This document shows positions 10,917-22,384 of a stretch of 64,000 nucleotides of DNA, piece by piece. Numbering within the stretch: position 1 is the stretch's first letter; each line of letters opens with the position of its first letter. The DNA comes from Vermamoeba vermiformis (taxonomy: Eukaryota > Tubulinea > Echinamoebida). Location of the stretch: positions 1 through 64,000 of the forward strand of contig JBEWZL010000260.1 of the NCBI GenBank assembly GCA_045837725.1, written 5' to 3'. The translations under genes were made by a program, and so were the position numbers. The notes below the pieces were generated by a model, which was not told where the DNA came from, did not search any database, and saw only the letters and a list, made by a program, of their open reading frames with translations.

Positions 10917-11078
10917 GATGACTGACTGTTATGTATATATTTTAAATTTGGAATAATTGTATTTATATAGTTCAAACAGATTCCCAGAGGCATAGTTTTA
11001 TTCTACATCAATTTTTTTAATAATTGCAATTATTGTGTATAACCCCTAAAAACAATTTAATTCTGGTTTGCAAGTAAA

Positions 11079-11632
11079 ATGATCAATCATTTGGTTGTTG
11101 ATGAAGCTTCATTGATGGAGTTTGTAGTAAATGAAGAGAGCTATTCCTCCTCTGATGGTGTTTGAAAAAAATTGTTTAAATAATCTAATACATTTCACAG
11201 ATGACATGTGGGAAAAATACAACTTGCCAGAAGGAGTGTAAGTTATCAATTTCTAAGCATTCAATTAATTTAAGCAGGTTGATTTGCCAGTGTGACCCAG
11301 TTTATGGTCATTTCTATGCCATTAATAAGAAGCATAGGAATGCTCATCTCTCCCTGGATGCTTTAGCTGGAATTTATAATGTTACAATGGCTACATTGGA
11401 AGAGTTAATCAATGATAAAAAGCCATCAATTTTTTTGGGAGTACTGAGGCACATCAACAACCAGGCAGATACCAGAAAAGTAAATTTTTTTCCACTGAGA
11501 CGGATCAACAAAATGATGAAAGATATTTGCATTGAATGTGATTCTTCTAAAGCCCAAGAATTTGTCAATTCAATGCTTCCAGGTCTCAAGCTTACTCAAA
11601 ATGGTGGTCAATTATCATTGGAATATCTCTGA
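11079..11632 (+). CDS. Unrecognised ~155-residue protein, plus strand
   Basis: Three exons join in phase. 11,079 to about 11,152 encodes MINHLVVDEASLMEF and an acidic SYSSSDD. A short second exon encodes DDMWEKYNLPEGV. The last exon, from about 11,276, encodes RLICQCDPVYGHFYAINKKH and continues to LSLEYL. Introns are about 45 and 39 nt. The protein has scattered Cys (CQCD, CIECD) that might form a small metal site. It converges with the gene at 11,664-11,994, with 31 bp between stop codons. No family is recognised. Confidence 0.55.
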
Positions 11633-11663
11633 ATAAGGAGTATTCCAACAAATAAACGCTTTA

Positions 11664-11994
11664 TTACAAACTTACAACTGTTTCCCCAGGCTTACAATCA
11701 ATTGATTGTAAGCCATTAAGAACAAGCTCAGCAATATTTATGTGCTCAGGCAACATGTTTAAATCTTTTTTGTGCTCTTCTGAAACCATGATAATCGCTG
11801 ACAAAAAAAAAGTTACTGTTAAAATTTGGTTGGAGATAGCAAGAAGGTAACCAACTTTTTGGGTAGAATTCATCTTCAAGCTCCATTGCAAGACCTTTAA
11901 GATGTTCAACAATCCTTTCCAGTAATCTGATTTTGCGTAAAATGTGATTGTAGATCAACCATTTACTTTGAGAATCTCCCAAAGATGTAGCCAT
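11664..11994 (-). CDS. Unrecognised small helical protein
   Basis: Two exons joined across an intron of about 58 nt near 11,820-11,880 give MATSLGDSQSKWLIYNHI, a long amphipathic helix (RLLERIVEHLKGLAMELEDE), then EEHKKDLNMLPEHINIAEL and a C-terminus KPGETVVSL. The total is about 90 residues. It is predicted all-helical from composition, with no recognised family. Without splicing, two overlapping frames would be needed, so the spliced model is preferred. It lies 69 bp downstream of the LRR gene at 12,064-13,206 on the same strand. Confidence 0.45.
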
Positions 11995-12063
11995 ATTGTC
12001 AAGTTTTCTTTTTGCAATCTGATTTAAAAAAAATGATATAATATTTATTTTCTAACGTGCAAA

Positions 12064-13206
12064 TTAATATTTCAGACTTCTTTTTAAGTTTTTCAGGATT
12101 TCAGCACACATTATAAACATTCGAAACATTTCTTCTGTGTGGACCTTTGATATAGGAATTTTAATAAAGCTCAATATCTTCATCCAAATTTCCAATGGAA
12201 ACCTTTTAAGGAACACAGGAAGCTTGCAAGCCATAAAACTAAGAACTTGAAGGAGTAGTTTCCATTCTTTTTGTTGATTATTTTTGTTCTTATTCAGTAA
12301 ATGAGTTATTTCGGGATTTAACATGTCCTGCCCAGCAATTGATAAAGTTGTTAAAGAATTGTTGTGTTGCAGAATGTCCAGAATTGGTCCGTTGTATAAA
12401 TCTTTGTTACAGTGCCCTTCCTCTGTTTCAATGGATAAATGATACACACTTGTGTTTTCTTTCAAAGCACTAAATAAAACCGCCATCTCATTGATGGGCG
12501 GCATTGAATTTGATCTGATACCAAGTCGCTTCACAGAACTTGTTAGAGCCACACCCATTCCCAAACTCTCCAAGGACTTGGTTCGCAAAAAACCATTGCA
12601 ATCTATAATTCTCAACTCAAATTCTTGAATACATTTGTTCTCCTTCAAGTACTCCACAATGCACCTTGCTTGAAAATCTGCATTACAGGTTATTGAAAGT
12701 TTTTTGATGTGCCTTTCCTTAGTGATTGAAGATAGGATATGCTCAGCAGCTTGAGTTTCCAACATTAAATTGTCAACTTTTGTAGATTTTTTAATTATTT
12801 GGGTAATCAAATCCACCTCCTTTTTAGAAATAGAAGCAACTGCAATGCTTTTGATGGATTGGCTAGGATGCACCATATTTCCAGTAAGGTTGGAAATGTA
12901 GTACTCTAAATTTGCATTTACACTCTTCAAGGTAAGAATTTCAATGTTAGGGTTCTTTCCTATTGAGCTGAATATGACATCAAGTTTGTCATGATCCAAG
13001 AAAGAAAGAGACTCTCCAATTACAATGCTACTAAGATCCGCACTTTTTAGACTATTGCCCAAAAGATTGGCATCAAAAGTATCTGGTAGTTGTAGTGCAT
13101 CGAAATCAAGCTCCTCCATATTGATTTCAAAGTTTGCATTTTTTAACAAAAACTGAGTTACCTCCTCTTCAGAATAAGCCTTCATAAAACAAGGTTGGAA
13201 AAGCAC
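12064..13206 (-). CDS. LRR protein with C-terminal F-box-like motif, copy 2
   Basis: A single exon of up to 380 residues; the ATG at the MKAYSEEEV position (residue 8) is a possible alternative start. Leucine-rich repeats run through most of the protein (IEILTLKSVNANLEYY, IKKLSITCNADF, VKRLGIRSNSMP, LTTLSIAGQDML). The C-terminal 60 residues hold FPLEIWMKILSFIKIP and a helical tail ending NLKRSLKY, matching the gene at 9,882-10,916. The layout of LRR first and F-box-like motif last is the reverse of typical FBXL proteins. SCF adaptor function is inferred. Confidence 0.65.
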   Translation of the reverse strand: MLFQPCFMKAYSEEEVTQFLLKNANFEINMEELDFDALQLPDTFDANLLGNSLKSADLSSIVIGESLSFLDHDKLDVIFSSIGKNPNIEILTLKSVNANLEYYISNLTGNMVHPSQSIKSIAVASISKKEVDLITQIIKKSTKVDNLMLETQAAEHILSSITKERHIKKLSITCNADFQARCIVEYLKENKCIQEFELRIIDCNGFLRTKSLESLGMGVALTSSVKRLGIRSNSMPPINEMAVLFSALKENTSVYHLSIETEEGHCNKDLYNGPILDILQHNNSLTTLSIAGQDMLNPEITHLLNKNKNNQQKEWKLLLQVLSFMACKLPVFLKRFPLEIWMKILSFIKIPISKVHTEEMFRMFIMCAEILKNLKRSLKY

Positions 13207-13347
13207 AACTAATACATTTTACATACAGTGTTGGAATTGCATAACCGCCTTTTTTTTATTGGCTCATAGGAATTTGAGCTAGACATTGTAGTGATGCAAT
13301 GTGTTTATATTTGTAACATTAAATATTTTTCCAAAGGAGTAGATTTT

Positions 13348-14014
13348 TTATTCTTCCAGGGAAAACTTTGGTTTTTTCTTTGCCAGAATCTCGATGTCGG
13401 AATCTGCTAAGTATTCCAACTTTCTTTTCAATGGGGATCCAGAAGGTGGATCCTTTTGACTTGAGTTGTCTTGGTGGGTTGGTTTTTCTTCTTTAAGTTT
13501 AATCTGTACCTTTTGGTCTGCATCCAGCTCTGCATAATAAGTATGAGGAGGAAGAATATCAAGTACAGTCCTAAGAGCTTTCAAGTTAGTATAAAAACAA
13601 ACTGTGACAAAACTTACTCAACATTTCTGAGCAAAGGTTCAGATGCCCAAATTGAGGGTAATGTTTTGAGTAAACAGTTGATAATTGAAACGTCAAACCA
13701 CTCAAACAATACCATATGCGGTGGGAGTCCAACTTTTGCTGCATCAACAATTCTTTTCTTACCTGTCATAATGAGAAGTTAAGGTTAATTTTCTGACAGT
13801 TTACATACTTTGCTCAGAGTACTTTTCTTTTATTTTTTCATTTAGCAGCATTGTTGAAATACCAGTCATCCTATTTATGCTTTGAGGATTCATCAGCAAC
13901 ACTTGTGATGATTCATCATACAACACTCCTTCTTTTTTAAAAAATCTACAACAGTTAGTCACTCCTTGCTTCAACCTGAAAAGTGTCTTACGTAAAAGAT
14001 GTCATTGTATTCAT
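13348..14014 (-). CDS. Unrecognised protein with nuclear-type basic tail
   Basis: Four or five short exons join in phase from MNTMTSFTFFKKEGVLYDES to SLEE. The first intron is best read as 46 nt with a GACTAAC branch point near its 3' end. Later introns are about 45 and 40 nt. The middle reads VGLPPHMVLFEWFDVSIINC. The C-terminus is rich in Lys/Ser (LKRKLEYLADSDIEILAKKK), like a bipartite nuclear signal. It lies 108 bp downstream of ParB/JmjC-like gene A, same strand. No family is recognised. Confidence 0.5.
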
Positions 14015-14122
14015 AATTTCTGCTTTTTTTTAATTTGACAGTTTATTTCTTTTTTAAATATTGATTACAAATTTTTTTTTGATTATATTGATAAATCATG
14101 GATAAAATGGACTGTTTTCTGT

Positions 14123-17100
14123 TTAATTTGAGTTGGTGTTGTAGTTGTAAAACTGCAAAGACTTTTCAATGTCACCAAGTAAGGTTGGATCACTAAGCCC
14201 ATGAGTTTCCAAAAGAAGCAATCCTCTAAATATTGTAGGTAAGCGTTAGAGCTACAATCAAATGAATTCTTACCTTAGAACTTGGTATCCAACTTTTTCA
14301 AAGATTAGCTTAGATTTATAAGCCAAAGTAATGTCTCCACTGTAATCATCATCAAAACAAAGCAAGCAATTAATTTCTTGCTCTGCATCAAGCCAACCAA
14401 GGAGAGATACTTTTCTAAAGCATTTTCTGCAAAGAATTGTTCGGTCAAAGGTATGAAGGTGCCTTTCAATTTGCATGTGCCAGTTTAGTAGGCATTTTGA
14501 TATTGGAGAGATAATCTTTTTCTGAACTTCTCCCTTCTTTCCATAAGTTTTACTATCAGATCCAAAAACAATGAATTTGACCGGATCCAAAATGGAATTT
14601 TCTGTGGAAATGAAGGATGATATTACTTTGGAGTATGTTTGAAAGTTATAGACCATCAGATGTCCTTCATATGAGTCAACCAGTTTTTCTGGAGGATGTG
14701 AAGTAAGAACATTGGGAAGTGAAAATGCTGAGCAACTCTTCCAATCAGCAGGAACCAAAATAGTATCTCCAGGAGATTGTTTTACGTACAAATGTTCTTT
14801 TAAAGTTCATTAATTCATAAGGATATTTTCTATTGTTTACCTGCAGAGTCAATGTGTTTAGAAAACTTCCACCACATCACACCTTCAAATCCAGGCAAAA
14901 GAGTAATCAGTTTGTTGGTGTACTAGAAAAATTACCATAAATTAATAAATAATGAATTCAAAAACAACATACGGTAACATTTAACTCAGTTGGCAAAAGG
15001 CAGTAACGAGTGAATTTCAATCCGATGACGGTACGACTAGCAAAACCATTAAAGAATGCATTTTTTTCAAGCAAAGCCTCTTCTGGGAATTCTCCTGGGA
15101 ATACTGTATAAGGAATGCCTGGTTTTTGCAGATCTCCCCCATAACACTCCTTAACGAAAGGAGCTGTTGTTAAACTAAGCCATTCAGATGAATAAAATGG
15201 AAATTTTGGATTGTATGAGTGGCCAACACTTCGTAATTGCAATGGAGATAGAATCGATGCTAAATTAGCTCTAAGATTTGTGTTTACCATGCCAGAAATG
15301 CTAAAATAGTTAAGTTAAACTCTGATAATATTTTGCTATATGGCTTACAATTGGAAGAGAAAATGTTGCCGATATTGATGCTGAAGTGACTTGCTGATTA
15401 TTTTCACTGGCATTTTAATCTACAATACATTAATAAACTGGCTAATAATTGACAGATAAAATACCTCACTAAGTTTTGGGGAAACTTCATATTCAGGAGC
15501 TAAAGGGATTTGGTTTGGAACTAAAGAGGTCAGCAAATCAATACGTGGCCATTGTTCAATTGTTTCTTCAGCAACAGCACATTGGATGTGTCCATGATGA
15601 ACAATTGTATGACCTGATCCCACTAAAGTATATGCTGCTGCTTCAGTTAATTGCCCTAAAAATCCAACTCTTCCAAATGTAACCAAGTGTGAAACTAATT
15701 GCCATTAACATCAATTTTTTAATGACACTGACTTACTACTTCTTATTGCAGCAAGTGTTGCCAGTCCAACGTAAGTGAAGGAGTTAAGACTAAAATAACT
15801 TCTGCACACTAGCTCGGTTATTTCTTCTAAGTGAGATTGGATAGTGCCTTGTGGAAAGTTGACAAAGACAACTGATACATATTCATGAATGATCACACAA
15901 AGGTCGTAGTCATCCTTCAACCAGTTTTTGACTTTTAGTGCTGCAGTTGGAATAATTTCTGTGTACTAGTTAGCTATTATTGCAAATGCAAGGAAACATA
16001 CCAATGACAGGTTTGTTCAAGCTTTTATACAATTCAGTAATATGTTCTCTGTCAAAAATGTAGCTTGGACCAAAGAAATTGACCACAAGACCTTCATACT
16101 GATTATGCAATGCTTCAAAATCTTGAATTGTGTTGGCAAAAAAGTAATCCGGAGTTTGTAGATCTTGAAACTCTTTGTCCAATTCCAATTCTTCTAAGAC
16201 CTTATCAACCTTTGGCTGGGTTATTCGATGATCAGGAATTTTTAGAAGTCGTGGCAAAACTACACTTTCAAATTTTTCATTTAGAGTTAATTCAGTTTGC
16301 TTGCTCCATCTCTCTTTCTTAATGCCTAAAGTTTTGATGCAAAAATCTTCGTAATGCATTAAGCCCCGAAATCTGGTGATGGATTCAATCCAGTCAGGTC
16401 TAGATGATCCATTTTCTGTAATTGTAAGTTAACAGAAGAGATACAACTAATTGTACCTTGTTCACCCACAACTTCTAATTCTTTAAATCGTACAACTTCC
16501 CCACGAACTTTTATTGGAGTACCCAAAACCTTTCGTATTGCAACTTTGGAGTTCTTGGCAAATTTAATTCCTTTAAATAATCAGTTGGAGTATTAAGTTT
16601 TGGATTTGGACGTACTCTCTTCATACCAATCCCTTGTTTGTATGATCAAAGGATCTAGTACCTTGCAGCGATCCTCATCACTAATAAATGCCACTGCAAG
16701 GTTCAGCAAAAGCTTTAAACTAAAGGGTTCTCGTCTGAAGAAATGTTTGAGTAAAAAAAAAAGAGCCTTCTGAGCACTTACTTATCCTTTAGTAATTTTT
16801 GGTGGCATGAATAAAATGAATGAAGGCTTCGCAATCTCACAAGTAAATCCTCCTCAAAATGCTTATGTAAGGTGCACAACTCCTCTGTTAAAGATTAGAT
16901 GGTTGACAATAAAGTATAGTAATCAGCTTACCAAAATTTTCAAACTTAACTGTATGTTTTAGGTCATTTTTCCACTGGGTCGCTTGACTTCCCAAAGCAA
17001 CCTTTTTATCAAACTCTCTTTTGAACTGGTGCATGAATAGAACTTTGTCTACAAAGTTTAAATCAACTGCATCCTCTTCAGCACTTTGAAGATGAAACCC

Positions 17101-17878
17101 TTTGGAGTACAATTCCTAACAATGTTCAGCTCACATTTAACCTTGTTGTCATGCTTACCTCTTTACTAGGAGCTAAAAATACTTTGATTCCACAATAGCC
17201 AAGCATTCCTTTTTCAAGCATGTGAAATAATGCAACAGCACGATGTTGACCAGCAAACACAGCATAGCAATAGGTGTCAAATGTGACATCTCTAATGATA
17301 ACAAAAGATGGTGCCCCCTGCACTGCTGACCAATATAGACTCTTTCCCATCAAACTTTTTACTTGTGAGGGAATTAACTGTCTTATGTTATGCCTATGTT
17401 AAATTGTTAAATACATTAGAAACATAGTTAATGTTACTTCTACGCTTACAGTCTTCCTTTGAACATCTGCTTGAAATCAGCAGCAGTTACACTCGACAAA
17501 AAGCAGGTTCCATCAACAAGGTGCTTCTCACAACAATAAGCTTCTAACTGAGGCAATCTGTAATGTATATGAGGGAGGTAATTTTACAAACTTAGACATT
17601 ACTTTATCACTTTTTCATGCGACTGGCAACCTAATAATTGGCATTTACCCCCTTCAATAACTGGCAAATAAGGCACCAACTCATACTGAGCTTCATTCAA
17701 TAAAAAATCCTAAAAATTGAATTGCCCTATATTAGCATTGTGCAATAAATACCTTCTTATTAATGTTACAATAAGTAATTATTTTGTATTTTTTCAGCTG
17801 AATTACTTTTTAAAAACAATAACGTCTTACCTTCTCAGTGATATTTATTGTGGAGTGCCAATTACCATCTTGATCCAT
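14123..17878 (-). CDS. ParB-like/JmjC-like fusion gene A (JmjC degenerate)
   Basis: A gene of more than ten exons with 40-124 nt introns; the start at 17,878 gives MDQDGNWHSTINITEK. Reading order: a Cys/His ribbon (CQLLGC...CCEKHLVDGTC); a segment LIPSQVKSLMG leading to VFAGQHRAVALFHMLE, the GQHR box of ParB/DGQHR-type proteins; a long middle region (VVNFFGPSYIFDREHITELY, then LTEAAAYTLVGSGHTIVHHG); a JmjC-type cupin strand pair (GVMWWKF, then QSPGDTILVPADWKSCSAF); and a C-terminal Cys cluster (LCRKCF...NCLLCFDDD). At the places where JmjC enzymes have HxD and the distal His, none is evident, so it is probably catalytically dead. The same order is seen in gene B (24,536-28,142). The middle exons are tentative. 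What the protein acts on is unknown; binding to DNA or chromatin is inferred. Confidence 0.6.
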
Positions 17879-17976
17879 TTTGTCACTTTAGATTGTGGTA
17901 TTTTGTTGGAAAAAGAAAGAAAAACTGAAGAAAAAAAAGAAGGTTTTTTTTTTATTAAACTTATTGTAGCCTTGAA

Positions 17977-18381
17977 CTATTGGGTAGACTCCACTTGATT
18001 AATCAAAACTTGCATAAATTCTTCAAATGCTTGGGCATTGTGGGTCTCTGTGGTCAGTTTCCTGCAGAAATTCAACATAATTGTTTGAGAATGATTGAAT
18101 TGCTTCTCAAAGGCTTCTATTAGGCCTTTAAAGCAACGAAGCTTTGCCAAGATACAAAACTCATCCACAGACAGTGTAAAACTGAATATTTTTGTTACAT
18201 CAACCGTTCCACAATTCTCTGAGGTTGCCAAGCCATTGTTTGGAAATAACCGTATATACCCTCTTTTGATTATGAAACCAATTGAGGGATTTTCAAATGA
18301 TAAGGGAAGTTTAGGATCAATAGCAGTATTTAGAATATTAAAAAGAGCATTTAAGCAATATATTCTTGCACTAGAGTCCAT
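17977..18381 (-). CDS. Unrecognised 134-residue protein
   Basis: A single exon; the second ATG (MDSSARIYCLNALFNIL) is taken as start because the upstream six codons are weak. It is predicted mostly helical and ends VLINQVESTQ. No signal peptide, membrane segment or Cys motif is visible. It lies 44 bp from the stop of the gene at 18,426-18,848 and 98 bp before gene A starts, all on the minus strand. No family is recognised. Confidence 0.5.
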   Translation of the reverse strand: MDSSARIYCLNALFNILNTAIDPKLPLSFENPSIGFIIKRGYIRLFPNNGLATSENCGTVDVTKIFSFTLSVDEFCILAKLRCFKGLIEAFEKQFNHSQTIMLNFCRKLTTETHNAQAFEEFMQVLINQVESTQ

Positions 18382-18425
18382 GTTAGTGACGAGAAACACA
18401 GTTTAATAAATGAGTTTTATTTTTG

Positions 18426-18848
18426 TTAAATCATTTTTTTCTTCTCCAGCAATTTTTGAAGCTCAACCAATCTGCACATCACGGAGATTATTGCAGTAAT
18501 TGTCTCATCAATTTGATTTGCTAGCTTGCTCTTCACTTCGGCATTAATAAACGGATTTATGGGTCCACCAACAATATGATCAAAGCATGGCGACTCTATA
18601 ATTTTATCATAGTATGTATTACGGTCTGCTGGATCAGTATTCCCTTTTTCACCTTCAATATATTGTTGAAGGATTGGTTGAACGCATTCTGGTAGCACTC
18701 TACTGTTGCACAATTCATTAACACCAAGATATATAGCGTATCCAAGAGAATTGCAGTCAACCACATTTGATTCTGGCAAGGAATCAATTGGATTTTTAAG
18801 CATATCCCAAAGTAAATCATAAAACTTGTAGACAGGGTTGTTGTTCAT
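18426..18848 (-). CDS. Unrecognised 140-residue helical protein
   Basis: A single exon from MNNNPVYKFYDLLWDML to a Lys-rich end (LLEKKKMI). The C-terminal 40 residues (ANQIDETITAIISVMCRLVE) look like a coiled or amphipathic helix. It starts 77 bp downstream of the stop of the large gene at 18,926. The tight spacing suggests a functional or transcriptional set with its neighbours. No family is recognised. Confidence 0.5.
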   Translation of the reverse strand: MNNNPVYKFYDLLWDMLKNPIDSLPESNVVDCNSLGYAIYLGVNELCNSRVLPECVQPILQQYIEGEKGNTDPADRNTYYDKIIESPCFDHIVGGPINPFINAEVKSKLANQIDETITAIISVMCRLVELQKLLEKKKMI

Positions 18849-18925
18849 TTGATTTTAACACATAAAAAATGGGGTTTTCATCACTGAAATAAATCAGATT
18901 TTATTCTAAATTGTTGTGATTTTAG

Positions 18926-21900
18926 TTAACCAGTACGATTGAGATCCTGCCACAGCAAAAACAGTTCTTTTTCCGGCTTTGGGATGATATTGCCTTTTGC
19001 AGCGGAAGCTTTTTTCTCAAATAACCCAGTGGCAATGATATCCCTTTTGGTTATAGATGAATAGTGAACAGGTTTCTCATAAGATCCCCAATGTTTGGTT
19101 AAATGGTATATGCAGTGCTTCTTCAACTCTGCAGGAGAAGAAGATTTGTTTTTCTGAACCACCAAACTCACTAAATTTTCAATGAAGCTGAAGTCAATCA
19201 ATGGAATGTCAGTAAAAGGATCAAAGCATATTTGACTTCCTTCCACTGGAATTTCAATCTTTGAGTTGATAACCACTCCCCACCTAAATGTTTTTTCAGA
19301 TTTTTTCATATACTGCCAAAACGTTGTTGATCCCAAATATGGAAGGATTTTGTAATTCTGTTGGGTAATCTGCCTGGCCATTTCAACCATAATTAATTCT
19401 TTTGACAACTGAAACCTGTAGTCATTATCACTGCTTTTCCTTTTTCCATACAATTTTTCAAGTTGGGAGTTTAGTTCTGGGATTAGATTACCAACAATTT
19501 CAATCCATTTCTTGCTGTAATCCAAATCGTTTCCCAGAAAAACACTTCTCTGGGATACATTCCCAAAGGCTGCTGCAACAAAAGAGTGCGGTTTACAGGA
19601 ACCATCAATTACTCCTGTTACCGATGTAACCATACCTAAGTTGCCAGATATGCACACTTTTGAAAGTTCTTCTACTGAGCACTGAATAATTTTAGCAATG
19701 TCATTGAATAGAATATTCAAAATGTTCTTTGCCAAGATCTGTAAGAGAGGCTCATCCATGCCACTTTCCGACTTAGCTGCCCCCAAAACGTAGTTTGATC
19801 TTTGGAGGACCTTTGGCATATTATTCCATAATTTATCAGGGAAGAGAATTCGAAGAAACTTTCTGGGCAATGGTGGGGGATTCATTCCTGAAATCACATT
19901 AAACTCATCATTATCCTCATCTAATGAGTTGTTTTCAACAACACTGTTCAATTTGCAATTTAAAATTGCGTCTGATAGAACAAGGTTCTCCCCAAGAGTA
20001 AATAAGTTTGTTGTGCGCATTCTATGCCCAATTTTTGTAGCCTCAAAAAGAGCTGGGTGCTTCAAATATGATAAGAAACCACACCACATGAACAACAATG
20101 CATCTTCCAACACCATTGCTAAACGGATTAAACCTGGGTCGTAGAATGTTGCACTGAGCTGCTGGGTTTTTCCCTCTCTTATATCCAAAGATTTGCTGTA
20201 GACTTTTTTCAGGAAATCACAAATTGCGTTGAATTGAAGTTTTGCTGGTAGGACAAATTCTTTGGAGGCAACAAACTGAAAGGGCGCATACCGCATGCAT
20301 ATCTTGGGGATTCTTCCAGAAATAACCAAGTCTTCCAGATCATTTTGAAAAGATAACATCTTTTTTCCCAAATCTTCAAGCATATTATAACATTGAGTTA
20401 TGTTTTTTGCTTGCCTTAGTCTAAAAGTAACCTCCAGCCTACATCCATACACTTTCTTCTCCAAATTATTAAAGTAATGGTTCCCCTTCTCTTTTTCTAT
20501 ATCAGATAGCATGTTTTCTCTTATTTCTTTTAATTTTCTTTTGGTTGCTTCATTGAATTGGACCATTTCAGGAAAAGAAGTACCTATTCTATTGCTTGGA
20601 AATAGTAACATGGCATGTTTTGAATTTTCAAATGGCATATTATTCCTGAATTCTTTGCTTCCATTGTTGTACACCTTAACTTCAGCTACAATGCTTTGCT
20701 TTGATCGATAGCGTATCATAGCACTTTCAGTCAGAGCACTTCCCAGGTAGTAGAATCTACTGCAATTTGGATTTGGTTTTGTCATTGTTCCCAACGAGAA
20801 TATGTTTTTCAAGGGAGTATCTGTTGTGGAAAATGAGTGAACAACAGCAGGATTCCATAGAGTTGTTGTTGGAGTTTCGTTTATAGTTGACCTTATCAAA
20901 TTAGAAAAAGAATAGTGAGGAATTTTTTTGGTTTACTTGAAGTCTAGAGCCAAATCTAGATATGTTTGAACGTTCTCATTCTTCAGATCAAAAAGCAGTC
21001 CCAGAGCCTTAACATATTCTTCCAGCTCATTGCTATTTGTTACTGGGGTTTTAGTTCCAAAAACTTGAATGACAAACCATACTTTCATTCTAAACATTAA
21101 GTTATAGTCATGCAATTTTTTCTTAAAGAATTTCTAACATATTTCATACTTTTGCTGGTGACAATAATTATGAAGTGCCGCCTTTATGGAGGGAAGGATT
21201 GTGGTATTTAAATGGCAATGTGCTCCTGGAGTTCCAACTCTCCATGCTAACTTCTCTTCTTGAGGGCTATTGACAATAGGGGAGGGAATTCCTTCCTCCT
21301 TACTCAATCCTGGGCGTTTAAATTAAACTTGTGAATTTTGCATAAAAGAACTTACCATCCCAAACAACCTTTTTCCAAAAACCTTGGATTACACTTGTGT
21401 TATCATTCTGAGGTTTCAAATCAGGAAAGCAAACCCATATTTTATAATACTCATGAACATATCTAAAGAAATATTAAGCATGTTGAAGTAAATATGACAT
21501 CATACCCAAAAAGTGTGTTAACCATTCTATGTGCATAATTACCACCAAATAATACTTTTGATTTAGAAATATAGTCACTCATTTTAGGATATATTACAAT
21601 GTCCAAAGAAGTCTGAAGAAAGTTTAGGTCAGGTGAAGTGATGACAAAAGCATCAGTATCCATTTTGAATGTGCCTTTTTGACCTGATTGTCCTTCTAAA
21701 CACAAAAATTGATCAAATTTCTGCATCCATTGTAGTGAAGGATTTATTATTGTAGCATTTTCCTAGTAACAATTAAATAAAAGAAGGGATTTGTAGCAGT
21801 TACCTCAATTTTAAGCAAATTTGACCTCAAATATTGTGTGTAGACAGACGGTGGCAATTCCGTGATCTTATTTTGGAAAGCTTTCTCAAACTTCTGAGTT

Positions 21901-22370
21901 TCTGTTTTGCTATTTATATCGTAACCAGATTTTCTATTTCAAAAGTCAGTATCTCCATGGAATAAAGAAAATTACCTCTCCATTTCCTGAACCATATCAA
22001 ATATCAATTCCTTTGAGCAATCAGCACCAAAGGAATTATAGTCTACATTAATTCCCAGATTTATTTCCTCACTTTCTGATGAATCTGAAGACGAACTCAA
22101 ACCAAAGAACAAATTTTCTTCCTAGAAGCTCGAATTAAAGAATGAAAGGTTATTTAGTACGTACATCTGCCCCAACACTTGAAGACTCATTAAATGAATC
22201 GAATAAATCAATGGACTCATCAGAAGATAAATCATCAAATAAGTCTACGCTGGAATCTTCTTCCTATTTTTAATGTTAATTAAAGTTAAATCTAACTAGT
22301 AGGAATCACCTTTTCCAATTTCAACTTGCTGAACTTGTGCACCAAAGCTTCATTAGCCTATTATCCTATG
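18926..22370 (-). CDS. Large unrecognised multi-exon protein (~950-1000 aa)
   Basis: A last exon of about 650 codons (20,892 to 18,926) is preceded by at least seven short exons that join in phase over 35-60 nt introns. The N-terminal exons are very acidic (DLFDDLSSDESIDLFDSF; LSSSSDSSESEE). Middle exons include KMDTDAFVITSPDLNFL, LFGGNYAHRMVNTLFG and a GTPGAHCHLNTT segment. The last exon includes YGCRLEVTFRLR, PPPLPRKFLRILFPD and ends LWQDLNRTG. The 5' end is unresolved: the first readable coding exon (about 22,355 to 22,315) has no in-frame ATG. I recognise no family; size, acidic head and cluster position suggest a nuclear or element-encoded protein. Confidence 0.5.
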
Positions 22371-22384
22371 TTACTTCTTTTCTT

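Noticed and set aside
11374-11589. Minus-strand frame opposite the gene at 11,079-11,632
   Set aside because: It is an antisense shadow of the last exon; the plus-strand model has three in-phase exons and a consistent protein.
13960-14014. A 16-nt intron in the small gene at 13,348-14,014
   Set aside because: A 46-nt intron ending after a GACTAAC branch point joins in phase and fits the size range of its neighbours.
14840-14900. KHIDS in gene A as the JmjC HxD motif
   Set aside because: It lies after the GVMWWKF strand, where no JmjC has its HxD; the correct position upstream shows no such pair.
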